Origin: Synechococcales cyanobacterium PMM_0003
GTDB lineage: Bacteria > Cyanobacteriota > Cyanobacteriia > Pseudanabaenales > Pseudanabaenaceae
NCBI GenBank assembly: GCA_949128015.1
Contig: CASBRC010000065.1
Location: forward strand, 1-12,834
Length of the DNA stretch: 12,834 nt
Reading direction: 5' to 3'
In this document: piece after piece, positions 6,490-12,814 of the stretch
Layout: the number at the start of each line of letters is the position of its first letter
Position numbering within the stretch: position 1 is the first letter of the stretch
The notes under the pieces: model-generated
The model's input: only the letters and a program-made list of their open reading frames with translations
What the model was told of the DNA's origin: nothing
Database searches by the model: none
Translations under genes and position numbers: made by a program

Positions 6490-7430
6490 GAGATAAAGAA
6501 GAACTCGTAACTTTAAAATCCAAATTTATTAAACTGATTGCTTAAATCACGATCTTTAAGTTTTATAAAGTTGGTAGGCTAATATGCGAATTGCTTCAAG
6601 GTTGATTTGTATAATACATGATTAACCTTTTTTTCTCTTGCGTCTGAAGTTACATATTATTACAAATTAACCAAAAAAGTCAAAGGACGGCTATCACTAA
6701 CTCTACTTAAGATTCGCCTGTATTTAGCTAGGTATTTACACTCATTGTTTTTGTTTTTCATGACCTTAAATATCCTTATCACCTGACTTTTATCAATGTA
6801 ATCAGCAAGTCTTAATGTCAGAGTTGCTCAATATCAGAATTGTATGTCTAGATACAGATTTGATCTAAATATCAAATACTACTTAAATTACGGGTGTGAC
6901 CACTAATTTAGATTTACAAAATGTTCAAAAACAAAATTATGCAGATGTCATAGTTTCATCCAAAGAATAAAGATGAATTATTTTACCGACTGCTAGGTTA
7001 TGAAAGACGAAACTGAGAAATTAGAGGTTCCCAATATTGTATTTCTGCAAAATCAACCGTTAACTTTTAATGAAGCGAAAGCAGCACAATATGCACTTTG
7101 TTTAATTATTCCTTGCGATCGCCTTTGCATATCTTTAATTTTGTTTAAGAAAGCTGTAAAAACTAACTTGCAAGTCCCAAACCTATAATCAATAGACTTT
7201 GAGGATTAGTGTCAGGGCTAATTGCCATAAATGCTTTATTTGTAAGATCACACAATTAGATAACCTTTATTGTTAGAGAAAAAATATAAAATGTAATCAC
7301 TCATCTGGGTGAAGTCAATCATCAAAACGATTAAATTAAATTAAAATTTTTGCTTTGTGAATTTGCTTTATGAAATTAATTTGATGTAATTTACCTGTAA
7401 AACATTTTGGACTGAGCTAGATTAATAGTG
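6490..7430. other. Gene-poor A/T-rich stretch between the sigma factor and the TnpB remnant
   Basis: I see no convincing gene, tRNA or structured RNA here apart from one doubtful 62-codon ORF at 7000-7188. It includes a perfect TATAAT hexamer on the plus strand at 6610-6615, but without a credible -35 box or a downstream gene. The stretch probably holds the distal promoter region of the sigma gene plus decayed sequence. Confidence 0.5.
7000..7188 (+). CDS. Doubtful small ORF, 62 residues
   Basis: An ATG-started frame of 62 codons sits in an otherwise gene-free region. The product has a charged N-terminus (MKDETEKLEV) and a hydrophobic middle (QYALCLIIPC, LCISLILF). It contains one HIP1 octamer (near 7117), as genuine genes here do. 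There is no Shine-Dalgarno, no recognised family and no partner gene. It could be a small membrane protein, a gene fragment or chance. Confidence 0.2.
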   Translation: MKDETEKLEVPNIVFLQNQPLTFNEAKAAQYALCLIIPCDRLCISLILFKKAVKTNLQVPNL

Positions 7431-7508
7431 GCTTTGCTTTGCATTCCCCACTAATCCCCATCAAATATTTGACACTCTCAGCGAGTAACGCGACATGAGA
7501 TTCCTGAT

Positions 7509-7680
7509 TCACTGAGACAACTTACCAACTAGACTTGCATCTACTTTGCCGAGGTCGATTTCTCCACAGGCGTATTGAGTTTGGGTATGCCCTACCCTAC
7601 TTAAACCGATCGCCAAGATATTTAGTACAGCATTATGATCACGATTTTGTCCGATGGGATTTAATTTTAGGCAGACCCAG
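7509..7680 (-). pseudogene. Remnant of an IS200/IS605-type TnpB (OrfB) C-terminus
   Basis: The minus strand from 7646 to the TGA at 7509-7511 encodes NRDHNAVLNILAIGLSRVGH followed by TQTQYACGEI. The NRDHNA.NIL.GL...GHT.T.A.GE arrangement is typical of the end of TnpB, where the Asp is a catalytic-core residue of the RuvC-like domain. Upstream of it the frame no longer shows the Cys-X2-Cys zinc-ribbon pairs, so the rest of the gene is lost. Past the stop, the neighbouring frame continues with VNQESHVALLAESVKYLMGI (down to about 7450), also typical of such tails, so a frameshift lies near 7510. No TnpA, and no intact element ends, were found. Confidence 0.8.
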
Positions 7681-7742
7681 AGGATACTGAAAAAATAAAG
7701 AAATTCACTTCAAAATTAGCTTCACAATGAGAATTGTTAGCT

Positions 7743-7758
7743 TTTTGACTAGTCAAAA
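7743..7758. promoter_or_regulatory. Perfect 16-bp palindrome TTTTGACTAGTCAAAA, possible operator
   Basis: The two half-sites TTTTGACT and AGTCAAAA are exact reverse complements with no spacer, about 107 bases upstream of the ATG at 7866. A zero-spacer palindrome of this length is more suited to a dimeric regulator than to a hairpin. The left half contains TTGACT, a near-consensus -35 box, but no good -10 box is at the right distance. Confidence 0.4.
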
Positions 7759-7865
7759 TCGCTATGCTGTAACGCAAGCCAGAATGATATGATGTGCCAA
7801 AATTCTCACTGTTTAAATAATTTTTAAGCACCATTCCATGTTGTTGAGATCGTTAGGGCAAAGCT

Positions 7866-8180
7866 ATGGCAGATAATTCAGGTAATTTTTGGGGAGGTTT
7901 TCTCTTCGGAGCTGCTGTTGGTGGTTTAGTTGGTGCATTGGTAGCGATTAAGATTACTGAGCCAGAAGAAGATGTGGTTGATCGGCAATCAGATCGCGAT
8001 CGCATTCTTGATAAGACTCAGACTTCTAATGAATTTGCTCGCCGTAATCTCGAAAAGAAAATCGCGCAACTTAACGCTGCGATCGATTCAGTGAGTCAAG
8101 AACTGGCTACGGCTGAAGGGAAAAATGGTAACAAGCAAACAATTGAATTATCACGCAATATGACTGTTGATGATAAGTAG
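7866..8180 (+). CDS. Small membrane protein with glycine-rich helix and coiled coil (YtxH-like)
   Basis: The 104-residue product starts with a Gly-rich transmembrane helix (about residues 8-29, FWGGFLFGAAVGGLVGALVA). A charged region follows (DRQSDRDRILDK), then a likely coiled coil at about 55-85 (FARRNLEKKIAQLNAAIDSV). This layout resembles YtxH-domain proteins, small membrane proteins of unclear function that are often stress-linked. The glycine pattern suggests tight helix packing in the membrane with the coiled coil exposed on one face. It is followed by a very strong terminator and looks like a single-gene transcript. The family match is from memory of layout only, and function is unknown. 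Confidence 0.75.
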   Translation: MADNSGNFWGGFLFGAAVGGLVGALVAIKITEPEEDVVDRQSDRDRILDKTQTSNEFARRNLEKKIAQLNAAIDSVSQELATAEGKNGNKQTIELSRNMTVDDK

Positions 8181-8194
8181 ATGGACATAAATAC

Positions 8195-8248
8195 AAGACC
8201 CAAAAAGCTGTGGCGCACGCTGTGCGTGCGCCACAGCTTTTTAGGTCT
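8195..8248 (+). terminator. Very long hairpin terminator
   Basis: Bases 8202-8220 pair perfectly (19 bp) with 8224-8242 around a TGT loop. Beyond one C/A mismatch a further 6 bp (AAGACC/GGTCTT) pair. The T-run is part of the stem. It ends the upstream small membrane protein gene. Confidence 0.9.
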
Positions 8249-8360
8249 TAGTTATTTGAGTCGGCATACTTAAGTAATAATAAAAATCCTGATTTCTGCT
8301 GCATTCAGTACAATGATGATAGCTATTTATTCAAATTGTTCTACAACCTAAAAATCTATT

Positions 8361-8636
8361 ATGGCAGTTATTTTTGGTACAGTCAGCTCGTTTGTCTCGA
8401 TCTATTTGGGTTTGCTATTTATCCGAGTGTTACTAACTTGGTTTCCAAATATCGAATGGAGCAACCAGCCATTTGCAGCCCTTAGTCAGATTACTGATCC
8501 TTACCTAAATTTATTTCGTTCGATTATTCCGCCACTCGGCGGGATGGACTTTTCGCCTATGCTTGCCTTCCTAGCACTTAGCTTTTTACAACGGGCGCTA
8601 GCACCGTTGGCGGCAAGCGCGGGTATGGGATTTTGA
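8361..8636 (+). CDS. ycf19: YggT family membrane protein (Ycf19-like)
   Basis: The 91-residue product has two hydrophobic helices (about 3-25 and 65-88). The loop between them has IRVLLTWFPNIEW, then ITDPYLNLFRSIIPPLGGMDFSP. The R-x-L-L-T-W-F-P and DPYLNLFR...PP.GG.DFSP signatures are those of the YggT family. In cyanobacteria and plastids the family includes Ycf19. The members are small integral membrane proteins, and plastid and cyanobacterial homologues have been linked to cell or plastid division and membrane organisation. The exact role here is unproven. It is monocistronic by context, lying between a strong terminator and fabI, which has its own Shine-Dalgarno. Confidence 0.9.
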   Translation: MAVIFGTVSSFVSIYLGLLFIRVLLTWFPNIEWSNQPFAALSQITDPYLNLFRSIIPPLGGMDFSPMLAFLALSFLQRALAPLAASAGMGF

Positions 8637-8696
8637 TGTAAGCTTATTTCTAATTAAAAATTACGAATTACGCTGCGTTCACGTTAGGAAGTATAC

Positions 8697-9482
8697 ATGA
8701 CGGGTTTGTTAGATTTGAGCGGGAAAACTGCTCTTGTGACTGGGATTGCCAACAATCGTTCGATCGCTTGGGGCATTGCCCAGAAGCTACATCAGGCTGG
8801 TGCGAAGCTTGGGATCACTTATTTGCCAGACGATCGCGATCGCAATAAAGGCAAGGTCGCTGAGTTGACCGACCCCTTAACACCAGACTTTTTGTTGCCA
8901 TGCAATGTTCAAGACGATGCACAGGTTGATTCACTATTTGCCTCGGTTGCCGACAAATGGGACAAAATCGATGTCTTAGTGCATTGCCTCGCATTTGCGA
9001 ATAAAGAAGATCTATCTGGCAATTTCACTGACATTTCCCGCTCAGGCTTTCAACTTGCCCTAGATGTGAGTGCCTACTCTTTGATCCATTTATGCCGTGC
9101 CGCCAGACCTCTATTGAAAGATGGAGGCAGTGTGATCACGCTTACCTATATCGGCGGTGCAAAAGTTGTCCCTAACTATAATGTGATGGGGATCGCTAAA
9201 GCAGCATTGGAAATGAATGTGCGTTATCTAGCTTCAGATATGGGACCAGATAATATTCGGATCAATGCCATTTCGGCTGGTCCAATCCGCACTTTAGCTT
9301 CGGCAGCGATCGGTGACTTCCACAAAATGTTGCATCATTACGAAGAAACAGCACCTTTGCGCCGTTTAGTTACCCCCGATGATGTTGGCAATGTCGCAAC
9401 TTTCTTGGGTAGTGATCTGTCAAGTGCTGTAACTGGGCAAATCATTTATGTGGATGCAGGTTACGAAGTGATGGGTGCTTAG
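8697..9482 (+). CDS. fabI: Enoyl-[acyl-carrier-protein] reductase (NADH)
   Basis: FabI reduces trans-2-enoyl-ACP to acyl-ACP in the last step of each fatty-acid elongation cycle, in the cytoplasm. The 261-residue product has the usual length and a Rossmann SDR fold. The nucleotide-binding motif is GIANNRSIAWGIA (16-28). The enoyl reductase Tyr-x6-Lys pair is PNYNVMGIAK, with Tyr161 and Lys168, and the second conserved tyrosine is Tyr151 in LTYIGG. The family substrate-loop segment NAISAGPIRTLA follows. An AGGAAG Shine-Dalgarno (8686-8691), 5 nt before the ATG at 8697, fixes the start. No motif is missing or altered, and the protein looks fully functional. Confidence 0.97.
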   Translation: MTGLLDLSGKTALVTGIANNRSIAWGIAQKLHQAGAKLGITYLPDDRDRNKGKVAELTDPLTPDFLLPCNVQDDAQVDSLFASVADKWDKIDVLVHCLAFANKEDLSGNFTDISRSGFQLALDVSAYSLIHLCRAARPLLKDGGSVITLTYIGGAKVVPNYNVMGIAKAALEMNVRYLASDMGPDNIRINAISAGPIRTLASAAIGDFHKMLHHYEETAPLRRLVTPDDVGNVATFLGSDLSSAVTGQIIYVDAGYEVMGA

Positions 9483-9561
9483 TCTTAGTACATACACATA
9501 CCTTTAGCTTTTGCGATCGCCAAAACTCTTGCTCACCAGATCAGTCTTTTAAAAAATTTCC

Positions 9562-10245
9562 ATGCAAACGGATATCTTCAAAGAGCTATTTCCATTATTC
9601 GATGCTGCTAGCGTCGAAACTTTGGAATGGCTCCTCGCTGAAGCAGTAGAACGTGAATATCCTGCGGGACGCGCGGTGCTAATGGAAGATGCTTGGGGCA
9701 ATGCTGTATATTTCATTCTTTCTGGTTGGTTAAAAGTTAGGTTTTTACGAAATCAGGATGCAACAACTCTCGCCATACTTGGCAATGGTGACTTCTTTGG
9801 AGAAATGGCAATTCTTGATGAGTCGCCCCGCTCGACGGATGTGGTCGCTTTTACGCCAGTACGGGTACTGAGCATTCCCGCCCAGAAGTTCATTCAGTTT
9901 TTATTTAAAGATCCACAATTGCATCACCGAATGCTGCAACTGATGGTACGCCGTTTACGCAAAACTAATCAGCGTATTCAGTTGCGCCAACAAGTACCTG
10001 CGATGAGGATTGCTACTATTTTGACCAGTTTGGCAAATACCTATGGCAGCAAGACTGATGTAGGTATTGATATTTTCAATATTCCTGTACAAGATATTGC
10101 CGATCTATCAGAAGTAAGCCCTGAAGACACTACTAAAGTATTGGAAAAGCTTAAGGAAAAGAGTTGGATTGCGATCGATCCCAAGCGTCAGGTAATGAGC
10201 ATTACCAACGAAAAGCAAATGGAACAATTAGCCACGTTTCGCTAA
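9562..10245 (+). CDS. Crp/Fnr family transcriptional regulator
   Basis: The 227-residue product has an N-terminal cyclic-nucleotide-binding-like beta roll (about 10-125), a long dimerisation helix (about 112-140) and a C-terminal winged helix (about 145-215). Its phosphate-binding cassette reads FGEMAILDESPRSTDV (79-94) and keeps the Gly-Glu and Arg-Ser-Thr of cAMP-binding members, so a cyclic nucleotide ligand is plausible. It has no cysteine cluster at the N-terminus, so it is not an oxygen-sensing Fnr. The DNA-reading helix is near LSEVSPEDTTKVLEKL (182-197). I cannot tell whether it is the SyCRP1 orthologue. No target operator was identified next to it. The TAA stop lies inside a 9-bp repeat that flanks the following hairpin block. 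Confidence 0.92.
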   Translation: MQTDIFKELFPLFDAASVETLEWLLAEAVEREYPAGRAVLMEDAWGNAVYFILSGWLKVRFLRNQDATTLAILGNGDFFGEMAILDESPRSTDVVAFTPVRVLSIPAQKFIQFLFKDPQLHHRMLQLMVRRLRKTNQRIQLRQQVPAMRIATILTSLANTYGSKTDVGIDIFNIPVQDIADLSEVSPEDTTKVLEKLKEKSWIAIDPKRQVMSITNEKQMEQLATFR

Positions 10246-10250
10246 CTATA

Positions 10251-10347
10251 GCTGTCGCCAGTCTAAAACCCAAACATAGAGAGGCGGAGCTCCGCGCCAT
10301 CTCTCTATGTTTGGGTTTTGATTTGTCCTGATATAAGTGGCGACAGC
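10251..10347. repeat. 97-bp inverted-repeat element after the Crp gene
   Basis: Outer arms GCTGTCGCCA (10251-10260) and TGGCGACAGC (10338-10347) are exact reverse complements. They enclose a 19-bp perfect stem (10265-10283 with 10301-10319) topped by GCGGAGCTCCGC. The right shoulder carries TGTCCTGATA (10324-10333), which recurs next to the hairpin at the right edge of the window. The shape suggests a small palindromic mobile repeat doubling as a terminator for the Crp gene. Confidence 0.7.
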
Positions 10348-10387
10348 GCTAAAAAGGGACTTGCAAAGCAAGTCCCTTTTTAGCGCT
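10345..10387. terminator. Bidirectional terminator, 20-bp perfect stem
   Basis: AGCGCTAAAAAGGGACTTGC, loop AAA, and its exact complement (10368-10387) form the stem. It contains A-runs and T-runs and sits 11 bases from the end of the convergent Hlip gene, so it can stop both it and the Crp transcript. Confidence 0.9.
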
Positions 10388-10398
10388 AACTAGACGGA

Positions 10399-10629
10399 TT
10401 AGAAACCGATAATTTGCAAAAATCCTTTGCCAGTTACTACTTCAGTAATTAACAGCAAAGTAAAGCCAATCATTGCTAAGCGTCCATTGAGCAATTCAGC
10501 ATATTCCGTAAATCCAAAGCGACTGCTACTTTGCTCATCAACATACATTTTGGGTTCGATCGCCCAGTTATTTAAGATGCCCCGATCATCCTTCGTGAAA
10601 GCTGTGCGGGGTTTAGTTTGTTTATCCAT
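10399..10629 (-). CDS. High-light-inducible chlorophyll a/b-binding-like protein (Hlip/SCP)
   Basis: The 76-residue product has a soluble N-terminus with [13 protein letters not shown] and a single transmembrane helix. The helix carries the chlorophyll-binding motif E-x2-N-G-R-x-A-M-x-G-F ([12 protein letters not shown], residues about 45-56). The Glu, Asn and Arg are the pigment-coordinating and helix-pairing residues. Hlips sit in the thylakoid as dimers, bind chlorophyll and beta-carotene and protect photosystem II and chlorophyll synthesis intermediates during high light. The gene is monocistronic and convergent with the Crp gene. Expression under RpaB and light stress control is expected for the family, but no convincing HLR1 site was found upstream. 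Confidence 0.95.
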   Translation of the reverse strand: MDKQTKPRTAFTKDDRGILNNWAIEPKMYVDEQSSSRFGFTEYAELLNGRLAMIGFTLLLITEVVTGKGFLQIIGF

Positions 10630-10701
10630 TAATTTTTACCAAAATCTTATTCTCTTTAGCTGATTAGCATTGCTACATAAATCTTAATCTTTATTTGATT
10701 T

Positions 10702-10744
10702 TATCCCCTAATGTCGAGATTCGCCAAACATCAAATAGGGGATA
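10702..10744. repeat. Spaced inverted repeat TATCCCCTA...TAGGGGATA in the hlip-rsmG gap
   Basis: Nine-base arms at 10702-10710 and 10736-10744 are exact reverse complements with a 25-base spacer, and 5 outer bases (TTTGA/TCAAA) can extend the pairing imperfectly. It lies between divergent promoters, so an operator for either gene or a weak leader hairpin is possible. Confidence 0.4.
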
Positions 10745-10820
10745 TCTCAAAAATCAGAAATGCAGCAAGCAATGCTTCTAATTTTGGATTTTTATGAATA
10801 GCCACTGCGATCGCTAGTAA

Positions 10821-10851
10821 AGTAGATGATGCGCTTCGAGCGATCTCTACT
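10821..10851. repeat. Decayed GCGCTTCG-type hairpin before rsmG
   Basis: AGTAGA pairs with TCTACT, enclosing imperfectly paired GATGATGCGCTTCGAGCGATC. The sequence strongly resembles the hairpin after ndhM with a few changes, and looks like a worn copy of the same palindrome family. It lies just upstream of the rsmG start codon. Confidence 0.5.
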
Positions 10852-10863
10852 CCATGTTTTTTT

Positions 10864-11547
10864 ATGCCCCATTTTTCTCACCTTTTCGAGCATTGGCAAT
10901 CGACCCTCAATTGGTCTCCAAACGATGACCAAATTGCTCAATTTGAAAAACTTTACGAGCTAGTCTTAGAAGGTAATAGCAAGCAAAATCTGACAAGAAT
11001 TACTGCTCCTGATGATTTTTGGGAAAAGCATTTATGGGATTCACTGTGCGGTGTGTGGGCTTTTTGGGATCGCGAAGATATAAAGGTGATTGATATTGGT
11101 ACGGGAGCTGGGTTTCCGGGGCTACCGATCGCGATCGCAAAACCATCATGGCAAGTAACCTTAGTTGATAGCAAGCAAAAAAAGGTTGCCTTTGTCGAGG
11201 AAACAATTGAAAATCTACAGCTATCTAATGCGATCGCCCAATGGGGTCGAGGTGAAGATATTAATAAACTTTCTGCTTATAAAAAAAAGTACGATTTGGC
11301 GTTAGTGCGCGCAGTCGGTAAGCCAGATATTTGCGCTAGTTATGCGCTACCTTTTCTCAAAAGAAGCGGCACGGCAGTTTTATATCGTGGTCAATGGTTA
11401 CCCGAAGAGAGTGAACAGTTAGATATATTTTGTGATCAGGAGGATCTACAAGTTGTCAAGCAAGATCGCTTTCAGACTCCTCTTACCGCAGGAATTCGAC
11501 ATAGTGTTTACCTTTCCCCTCGATCGATCTCTAATTCAAGTTCATAG
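10864..11547 (+). CDS. rsmG: 16S rRNA (guanine(527)-N(7))-methyltransferase
   Basis: RsmG methylates N7 of G527 in 16S rRNA using S-adenosylmethionine. The 227-residue product has the family N-terminal FEKLYELVLEGNSKQNLTRI and the ...FWEKHLWDSL... region. The methyltransferase motif I is VIDIGTGAGFPGLPIAIA (75-92), then VTLVDSKQKKVAFVEE (98-113) at the adenosine-binding edge. RAVGKPDI (149-156) is the later conserved loop. The start ATG at 10864 follows a run of T with no Shine-Dalgarno. The last 40 bases overlap the end of the convergent DUF6761 gene. No inactivating change is visible. Confidence 0.95.
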   Translation: MPHFSHLFEHWQSTLNWSPNDDQIAQFEKLYELVLEGNSKQNLTRITAPDDFWEKHLWDSLCGVWAFWDREDIKVIDIGTGAGFPGLPIAIAKPSWQVTLVDSKQKKVAFVEETIENLQLSNAIAQWGRGEDINKLSAYKKKYDLALVRAVGKPDICASYALPFLKRSGTAVLYRGQWLPEESEQLDIFCDQEDLQVVKQDRFQTPLTAGIRHSVYLSPRSISNSSS

Positions 11548-11768
11548 GGCGATGCAAAGTTAGAAGAGTCATACAGAAATCTGATTACTTCTTCTTCGAG
11601 TCGGTGGATATGATGAACTTCGATGGCATTAGAAAATCGCAGAGCCGATAAATAACCGTCTAAAAACAGTCTCATTTCATCAGTAGAACGATAACCACGT
11701 TCTGACATTTCGACTAAGGAGTCTGTAATCTTTTGATAATGACGAATGGCGATCGCGTCTTGAATCAT
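11508..11768 (-). CDS. DUF6761 family protein
   Basis: The 86-residue product has IRHYQKITDSLVEMSERGYRS near the start, LFLDGYLSALRFSNAIEVHHI in the middle and HRLEEEVIRFLYDSSNF after it, an acidic short tail closing the protein. This fits my memory of the cyanobacterial DUF6761 family, which has no known function. It is predicted soluble and helical. Its 3' end overlaps rsmG by 40 bases on the other strand, so no terminator separates the two genes and the transcripts are complementary at their ends. Start ATG at 11768 has no clear Shine-Dalgarno. Confidence 0.8.
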   Translation of the reverse strand: MIQDAIAIRHYQKITDSLVEMSERGYRSTDEMRLFLDGYLSALRFSNAIEVHHIHRLEEEVIRFLYDSSNFASPYELELEIDRGER

Positions 11769-11919
11769 AGGTCAAGCTGGGAATAACTAACGTCTTAGGT
11801 GGATTTTGCCTAGGTAATAAAATGTTTCCCCCTTAAATCTAACGAGCGATCATTAGTTAAGAAAATTCAACCTTTATCTACTTTCAGCCCCACAATTCTA
11901 CCACTTTGAATTACTAAAC

Positions 11920-11950
11920 AACAGAAGGGGCGCATCGCGCCCCTTCTGTT
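11920..11950 (-). terminator. Hairpin terminator after tsaB
   Basis: AACAGAAGGGGCGC, loop ATC, then its exact complement (11937-11950) make a perfect 14-bp stem that starts at the last base of the tsaB stop codon. The T-tract on the minus strand is short (GTTTAG), so efficiency may be limited. Confidence 0.85.
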
Positions 11951-12405
11951 TATTGTTCGTAAATTGGTAAAACATCTTGCCAACTAGGATAAATTCCTGC
12001 TTGCCATCGATCGTGGGCGATCGCTAACAGACTTGCGCTAAGAGATAATGATGGCTCAGATTGTTGTGATTTTTTAACAATCGTATCGCAGTCAACTCCA
12101 TATACAGGGATATCTAGCTGCTCGCCTAGGGTTCTTGCGACCACAACGCCTATTCTTGTGCCAGTGAAGCTGCCTAAGCCAGTAGCGATCGCTAAAAAAG
12201 CAAAATCAGTCCACGCAAGATCACCCACAAACATGTTTAAGCAGTCATGTAACTGTACAGATAGCTCTCTGCCTAGTTCCCATGACTGCTGTTTGTGAAT
12301 TATATAGGTTTGAGAATTGCGATCGGAATTTGGGTTAATTTCTGCGATCGCAATCTCTAATCTTGTAGTCGTTGTATGTAAGGCAAGGGCAAAACTTTTG
12401 GTCAT
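11950..12405 (-). CDS. tsaB: tRNA threonylcarbamoyladenosine biosynthesis protein TsaB
   Basis: TsaB is the non-catalytic ASKHA-fold partner that dimerises with TsaD in making t6A37 on ANN-decoding tRNAs. The sequence has the N-terminal ALALHTTTTRLEIAI strand pair and the TsaB hallmark ATGLGSFTGTRIGVVVARTL (74-93), followed by LDIPVYGVD. I chose the ATG at 12405. The in-frame TTG at 12429 would add 8 residues with no homology. At 151 residues the protein is shorter than the ~230 of E. coli TsaB. It runs straight from about residue 108 to a short C-terminus LPIYEQ, so part of the second lobe is missing. The start and end of the family are present. I recall short cyanobacterial TsaB proteins, so this may be normal for the lineage. 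Confidence 0.88.
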   Translation of the reverse strand: MTKSFALALHTTTTRLEIAIAEINPNSDRNSQTYIIHKQQSWELGRELSVQLHDCLNMFVGDLAWTDFAFLAIATGLGSFTGTRIGVVVARTLGEQLDIPVYGVDCDTIVKKSQQSEPSLSLSASLLAIAHDRWQAGIYPSWQDVLPIYEQ

Positions 12406-12444
12406 GATCTGTAGAATACTGGAAGGCAATCACCAGAATTCAGA

Positions 12445-12660
12445 TTAGAATTTATTGCCACCAGAGCCAGTATCAGCAGCGCCAGTATCGGCTGCACCTG
12501 TATCAGCAGCTCCATTGGATTCAGAATCTTCAGGATCGTTATAACTGCCCATTGGTCTTCTACGTCCAAAGCGTCCCATAGGGGTGCGCTTACGAAACTT
12601 ACGCGCATACGCTTGGTTGCGAAGAGCTTTTTCTTTTTTCTGATTGCGGCGCTTAGCCAT
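12445..12660 (-). CDS. Small highly basic protein with GAADT tandem tail, function unknown
   Basis: The 71-residue product starts MAKRRNQKKEKALRNQAYAR and goes on to KFRKRTPMGRFGRRRPMG, very rich in Lys and Arg, and so is likely to bind RNA, DNA or ribosomes. The tail is acidic and repetitive, with three GAADT units before SGGNKF. I recall similar short basic proteins as conserved cyanobacterial hypotheticals. No domain is recognised. It lies upstream of tsaB on the same strand with 39 bases between, so the two may be co-transcribed. The encoding DNA carries a 15-nt repeat (about 12474-12513) that could change copy number. Confidence 0.75.
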   Translation of the reverse strand: MAKRRNQKKEKALRNQAYARKFRKRTPMGRFGRRRPMGSYNDPEDSESNGAADTGAADTGAADTGSGGNKF

Positions 12661-12761
12661 TTTAAACCGTTATACCCTTATAGACATTGAGTCTATTTAA
12701 GCTAACACAAAACGAGATATAGACAAAGACAAATTATTTTTTAGCAGCTTTTTTTAACTAA

Positions 12762-12814
12762 AAAAGCCAGAGGAAAGATGCGGCGCGGAGCGCCGCATCT
12801 TTCCTCTGGCTTTT
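12762..12814. terminator. 25-bp perfect hairpin at the right edge
   Basis: Bases 12762-12786 pair perfectly with 12790-12814 around a GGA loop, with A-rich and T-rich ends typical of a bidirectional terminator. It sits about 100 bases upstream of the small basic protein gene and more likely serves a gene beyond the window. The downstream TGTCCTGATA (12816-12825) matches the shoulder of the 10251-10347 element. Confidence 0.85.

Noticed and set aside
6610..6615. Perfect TATAAT hexamer on the plus strand
   Set aside because: No credible -35 box at 16-18 bases and no gene downstream within 380 bases. One chance match is expected in A/T-rich DNA.
10660..10690. Possible HLR1 (RpaB) site upstream of the Hlip gene
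   Set aside because: GCTACATAAATCTTAAT matches the two TTACA half-sites only poorly, with the second half largely absent.
12402..12608. Minus-strand ORF overlapping the small basic protein gene and tsaB start
   Set aside because: It is in another frame of the basic protein gene. The basic frame has the conserved-looking MAKRRNQKKEK start.
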